From CADEED01 sp036274075 (GTDB lineage: Bacteria > Pseudomonadota > Gammaproteobacteria > Steroidobacterales > Steroidobacteraceae), in assembly GCA_036274075.1 (NCBI GenBank), contig DASUGK010000037.1:1-56354 (forward strand): DNA of 56,354 nt, in the 5' to 3' direction. The notes under the pieces are model-generated. The model was not told the DNA's origin and did not search any database. It was given only the letters and a program-made list of their open reading frames with translations. This document shows positions 52,939-56,354 of the stretch, one piece after another. Numbering within the stretch: position 1 is the stretch's first letter; each line of letters begins with the position of its first letter. Position numbers and translations under genes: made by a program.

Positions 52939-54151
52939 ACGGCTCGAGGTGATCGATGCACTGAGAGGAGCAGCCCTCTTCGGTGTTCTTTACTCGAACA
53001 TGCTGTGGTTTGCAGGACTGGGGAATGCGCTCGACGCGGCCCAGGCCCGGGACTTCGTGTCGGGCCTCGCCGGCCAGGCCTCCGAATATTTCCTCGACAT
53101 GTTCGTGTCCGGCAAAGCCATCGGAATCTTCACATTCCTGTTCGGCTTCGGATTCTGGATGCAAACCGAAGCGCTGCAGCGGCGCGGTGGGCCCGATGCT
53201 GGAGCCATCCGCTGGCGTCGCATGGCAGCTCTGTTCGTCCTGGGGCTCGTGCACTGGGTCGTGTGGTCAGGCGAGATACTCCACATCTACGCAGTGGCGG
53301 GCGTCCTCCTCATGTTCGCGGTCAGGTGGCGCATGCGCACGCTGCTGATCGCGGGTATCGGACTTGCGGTGCTGAGCAGACCGGTCCTGACCAGGATCCT
53401 GTCGCTGCTCTCCGGCTCCGTGTACGCGGCGGACGCGCTCGGTGATGACGCACTCGCGCAGCGCACCGACATCTTCATGCACGGAGGCTTCTTCGATCTC
53501 GTCCGCATACAGCTCGTGCAGGACGTCTGGCCGCAAATCGTGAGCGGCTTCTGGCTCGCCGGTGTCGGTCACGCGCTCGGCAGGTTCATGATCGGCGTGG
53601 TGATCGCCAAGGGTAAATACCTCCAGTCGGTGGAGCGCTACCGGCGGCCAATGCTTGCGATCGTGCTCACGTGTTTCCCGCTGGGATGGTTTGCGCAACG
53701 GGACTGGTTGTTGAAGGACTGGCTGCGAAACTCAGGCTGGGGTGTCAGCGAGTATTTCATCAATGAATGGGCACAGGTGTGGAATTCGATCGGCGTCACA
53801 GCGATGACGGCCGCATACATCTGCGCATTCGTCCTGGTCTGGCAGATCGATCCGCTGCGACGCATCCAGCGCCTGCTGGTTCCCGTCGGGCGCATGGCGC
53901 TGACCAACTACCTGCTGCAAACGCCCATCAACTTGCTGCTGTTCTGCTCATTCGGATTGGGCCTGATGGGCAAGGTGAGGATGGCCGGTTGCCTGTTGAT
54001 CACGACGGCCGTCTTTGCCGCGCAGGTTCTGTTCAGTCGCCTCTGGCTGTCGCGCATGGCCATGGGACCCACGGAGTGGATCTGGCGCTGGTGGACGTAT
54101 GGAACACGGCCACCGTTTCGTATCACGCCTTGCGGACGAACTCCGACTTGA
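52919..54151 (+). CDS. DUF418 family membrane protein
   Basis: Inner-membrane protein of 410 residues with about eight to nine hydrophobic helices. The N-terminal ALRGAALFGVLYSNMLWF and C-terminal MALTNYLLQTPINLLLF and GPTEWIWRWWTYGTRPPFR are the family's signatures. DUF418 proteins resemble acyltransferases and have unproven functions. The start is the ATG at 52919 (GTG 52880 is possible); it overlaps the GNAT gene by 20 bases. Its last 29 bases overlap the convergent yjdM gene. Confidence 0.88.
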   Translation: MSATAPERLEVIDALRGAALFGVLYSNMLWFAGLGNALDAAQARDFVSGLAGQASEYFLDMFVSGKAIGIFTFLFGFGFWMQTEALQRRGGPDAGAIRWRRMAALFVLGLVHWVVWSGEILHIYAVAGVLLMFAVRWRMRTLLIAGIGLAVLSRPVLTRILSLLSGSVYAADALGDDALAQRTDIFMHGGFFDLVRIQLVQDVWPQIVSGFWLAGVGHALGRFMIGVVIAKGKYLQSVERYRRPMLAIVLTCFPLGWFAQRDWLLKDWLRNSGWGVSEYFINEWAQVWNSIGVTAMTAAYICAFVLVWQIDPLRRIQRLLVPVGRMALTNYLLQTPINLLLFCSFGLGLMGKVRMAGCLLITTAVFAAQVLFSRLWLSRMAMGPTEWIWRWWTYGTRPPFRITPCGRTPT

Positions 54152-54467
54152 GCTTCATCCCGCCGAAGCCTTCGATCTTGCAGTCGATGTTGTGGTCACC
54201 GGACACCAGGCGGATGCCCTTCACCTTGGTGCCCGCCTTGAGCGCGGAGGACGCGCCCTTGACCTTGAGGTCCTTGATCACGACGACGGAATCGCCGTCG
54301 GCCAGCACATTGCCGTTGGCATCGTGCACGACTTCGACGTCGTCGGCCGCGGGCGCCGCCTCGGCCCCGGGGCTCCACTCGTGTGCACACTCCGGGCAGA
54401 CCAGGTTGACGCCGTCCTGGTACGTCAACGTGGAGGCGCATTTCGGGCACGGCGGCAAACTACTCAT
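54123..54467 (-). CDS. yjdM: YjdM/PhnA-like zinc-ribbon protein
   Basis: Protein of 114 residues from the ATG at 54467, preceded by GGGAG. The zinc ribbon CPKC...CPEC is followed by the family core DANGNVLADGDSVVVIKDLKVKG and KVKGIRLVSGDHNIDCKIEGFGGMKLKSEFVRK. The closest relatives are E. coli YjdM (formerly PhnA), a small protein of unclear function despite its old name. It lies two bases after the guaA stop, so it is probably part of the guaBA transcript. Confidence 0.93.
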   Translation of the reverse strand: MSSLPPCPKCASTLTYQDGVNLVCPECAHEWSPGAEAAPAADDVEVVHDANGNVLADGDSVVVIKDLKVKGASSALKAGTKVKGIRLVSGDHNIDCKIEGFGGMKLKSEFVRKA

Positions 54468-54469
54468 CG

Positions 54470-56074
54470 TCACTCCCACTCGATGGTCGCGGGTGGCTTC
54501 CCAGAGATGTCGTACACCACGCGCGAGATCCCCTTCACCTCGTTCACGATGCGGCGCGAGACGACATCGAGGAAGTCGTACGGCAGCCGCGCCCAGTGCG
54601 CGGTCATGAAGTCGATGGTCTCGACGGCGCGCAGCGAAACCACGTAGTCATAGCGGCGGCCGTCGCCCATGACGCCCACCGAACGCACCGGCAGGAACAC
54701 GGCAAAGGCCTGCGATGTCTTGTCGTACAGGTCGTGGCGCCGGAGTTCCTCGATGAAGATGTGGTCGGCCTGGCGCAGCAGGTCCGCGTAGTCCTTGCGC
54801 ACCTCGCCGAGGATGCGCACGCCGAGGCCCGGCCCGGGGAAGGGATGGCGGTACACCATTTCGCGCGGCAGGCCGAGCTCGACGCCGAGCTTGCGCACCT
54901 CGTCCTTGAACAGCTCGCGCAGCGGCTCGACAAGCTTCATTCGCATGTTCGGCGGCAGGCCGCCGACGTTGTGATGCGACTTGATGACGTGCGCCTTGCC
55001 GGTCTTGGAGCCGGCCGACTCGATGACGTCGGGGTAGATCGTGCCCTGCGCCAGGAAGTCGATGCCCTCGAGCTTGTGCGACTCCTCGTCGAACACCTTG
55101 ACGAACTCCGCGCCGATGATCTTGCGCTTGCGTTCCGGGTCGCTCTCGCCGCGCAGCGCGTCGAGGAAACGCTGCTCGGCGTCGACGCGGACCACCTTCA
55201 CGCCGAGGTTCTGCGCGAAGATCTTCATCACCGCGTCGCCTTCATTGAGGCGCAGCAGGCCGTGGTCGACGAACACGCACACGAGCTGGTCGCCGATGGC
55301 CTTGTGCAACAGCGCCGCGACCACCGAGGAATCCACGCCACCCGACAGCCCGAGCAGCACCCTGCCCTTGCCCACCTGTGCGCGCACGCGCGCGATGGCG
55401 TCCTCGATGATGTTGCCGACGCTCCACAACGGCTCGCAGCCGCAGATCTCGCGCACGAAGCGCTCCAGCAGCCTTTGGCCCTGCAGCGTGTGCGTGACCT
55501 CGGGATGGAACTGCACGGCGTAGAACTTGCGGGACTCGTCGGCCATGGCCGCGAGCGGCGCATTGGCGCTCTGCGCCACGGCCGTGAATCCCGGCGGCAA
55601 CGTGTCCACCTTGTCGCCGTGGCTCATCCACACGTCGAGCACGGCGCGGCCCTGGTCATCGCGGCGGTCGAACACGCCTTCGAAGAGCCGGTTCGAAGCG
55701 ATCGCCGTGACCTCGGCGTAGCCGAATTCGCGGTGATTGGAGCTGACCACGCGGCCACCGAGCTGCTGCGCCATGGTCTGCATGCCGTAGCAGATGCCGA
55801 GCACGGGCACGCCGAGCTCGAACACCGCCTGCGGCGCACGCGGCGGCTCCTTGTCGGTGACGGACTCGGGTCCACCGGAGAGGATGATGCCCGTGGGCTT
55901 CCACTTGCGGACATCGTCGTTCGTGACGTCCCACGGATGGATTTCGCAGTACACCCCGAGCTCGCGCACGCGGCGTGCGATGAGCTGCGTGTATTGAGCG
56001 CCGAAGTCGAGGATCAGGACGCGCGAGGAATGGATGTCGGTTTGGGGGCTCATGACGGCCGCGGGGTTGTTCAT
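54470..56074 (-). CDS. guaA: GMP synthase (glutamine-hydrolysing)
   Basis: Converts XMP to GMP using glutamine and ATP. Protein of 534 residues with the class I glutaminase domain (GICYGMQ nucleophile cysteine; FHPEVTH), the ATP-pyrophosphatase loop LSGGVDSSV, and the C-terminal dimerisation domain (FPGPGLGVRILGEV, DISGKPPATIEWE). The ATG at 56074 follows TGAGG; a second ATG at 56053 begins the strictly conserved region. It lies downstream of guaB with 60 bases between. Confidence 0.98.
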   Translation of the reverse strand: MNNPAAVMSPQTDIHSSRVLILDFGAQYTQLIARRVRELGVYCEIHPWDVTNDDVRKWKPTGIILSGGPESVTDKEPPRAPQAVFELGVPVLGICYGMQTMAQQLGGRVVSSNHREFGYAEVTAIASNRLFEGVFDRRDDQGRAVLDVWMSHGDKVDTLPPGFTAVAQSANAPLAAMADESRKFYAVQFHPEVTHTLQGQRLLERFVREICGCEPLWSVGNIIEDAIARVRAQVGKGRVLLGLSGGVDSSVVAALLHKAIGDQLVCVFVDHGLLRLNEGDAVMKIFAQNLGVKVVRVDAEQRFLDALRGESDPERKRKIIGAEFVKVFDEESHKLEGIDFLAQGTIYPDVIESAGSKTGKAHVIKSHHNVGGLPPNMRMKLVEPLRELFKDEVRKLGVELGLPREMVYRHPFPGPGLGVRILGEVRKDYADLLRQADHIFIEELRRHDLYDKTSQAFAVFLPVRSVGVMGDGRRYDYVVSLRAVETIDFMTAHWARLPYDFLDVVSRRIVNEVKGISRVVYDISGKPPATIEWE

Positions 56075-56091
56075 TTTTGCCTCAAAATTTT

Positions 56092-56115
56092 TTTGGCGCT
56101 GCCGTGAGCGCCAAA
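56092..56115. other. Hairpin in the guaB-guaA intergenic space
   Basis: TTTGGCGCT and AGCGCCAAA make a 9-bp perfect stem around six bases. On the transcribed strand the stem is followed by AAAAAAATTTT rather than a plain U-run, so it is at best a weak attenuator; it could adjust the ratio of guaB to guaA or stabilise the mRNA ends. Confidence 0.55.
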
Positions 56116-56134
56116 CCGATCGTGCCGCCGGATG

Positions 56135-56354
56135 TCAGGAAACCCGGTAGTTCGGCGCTTCCTTGGTGATCTGCACGTCGTGCACGTGGCTCTCGCGCAT
56201 GCCCGCGCCGGTGACGCGCACGAACTTCGGGTTCGAGCGCATGGCGCTGATGCTCGGGCTTCCGGTGTAACCCATGGCGGCGCGCAGGCCGCCGGCCAGC
56301 TGGTGCAGGATGGAGACGAGGCTGCCCTTGTAGGGCACGCGTCCCTCGACGCCC
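56135..56354 (-). CDS. guaB: IMP dehydrogenase, C-terminal fragment
   Basis: The gene starts beyond the window; only the last 72 codons are present. The residues VPYKGSLVSILHQLAGGLRA and GMRESHVHDVQITKEAPNYRV match the C-terminal end of bacterial IMPDH, the step from IMP to XMP. Together with guaA it forms the usual guaBA operon for guanine nucleotide synthesis. Confidence 0.95.
   Translation of the reverse strand, partial: GVEGRVPYKGSLVSILHQLAGGLRAAMGYTGSPSISAMRSNPKFVRVTGAGMRESHVHDVQITKEAPNYRVS

Noticed and set aside
54596..56107. 503-codon forward frame over guaA
   Set aside because: Shadow of the highly conserved GMP synthase on the other strand.

Overview
The window is GC-rich chromosomal DNA from a gammaproteobacterium. 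A single-chain PurL of about 1296 residues, EttA, a DUF1820 protein, a YfaZ-type outer-membrane protein and an MltF-like lytic transglycosylase all point that way. The abundance of S10 and DUF885 peptidases, GMC oxidoreductases and prolyl-4-hydroxylase-like oxygenases suggests the Steroidobacter/Nevskia side of the class. That placement is inference; no rRNA or other taxonomic marker is present.

Left part (1-12.6 kb): a histone-deacetylase-like hydrolase, EttA, a zinc-ribbon protein, purL, DUF1820, an orphan type VI secretion FHA protein (TagH-like), a YciI/ECF sigma pair, and a tRNA-Ser(CGA) whose 3' end is duplicated beside it. Palindromic dispersed repeats lie between several of these genes, and one sits beside a decayed RTX-repeat remnant.

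Middle part (12.6-41.5 kb): ordinary metabolic and envelope genes in short operons. These include an AAA/TPR protein that ends where relatives continue into signalling domains, YceI plus a double DUF1080 protein, tadA, a DMT permease, and two tandem Fe(II)/2-oxoglutarate oxygenases overlapping by ATGA. They continue with a periplasmic redox operon (GMC dehydrogenase, Tat-exported small subunit, SnoaL-like protein, DsbA-like lipoprotein, aldo/keto reductase), a TPR-sulfotransferase, and a three-peptidase operon (DUF885, S10, M14-like) whose last gene seems to start at AUU. A VOC protein with a 56-residue membrane protein, an amidase, a GIY-YIG-like protein, a TPR-GGDEF protein, a nucleoside transporter and a divergent transglycosylase-like lipoprotein follow.

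Right part (41.5-54.1 kb): an envelope-polysaccharide locus arranged around a divergent 0.57 kb regulatory region. Leftward run a polysaccharide pyruvyl transferase, two GT2 glycosyltransferases, an APH-fold kinase-like protein and a Wzx-type flippase. Rightward run an outer-membrane beta-barrel and a second flippase, followed by a FemAB-like acyltransferase (reverse strand), a GNAT and a DUF418 membrane protein. No priming glycosyltransferase, polymerase or chain-length regulator is visible, so the locus is either incomplete here or relies on genes elsewhere.

The right edge is guaB (3' end only), guaA and yjdM on the reverse strand. Translational coupling (ATGA, TGA-N-ATG, abutting genes) and convergent genes sharing stop codons are common throughout, so the region is very compact. 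I see no CRISPR array, no intact insertion sequence, no prophage and no rRNA.
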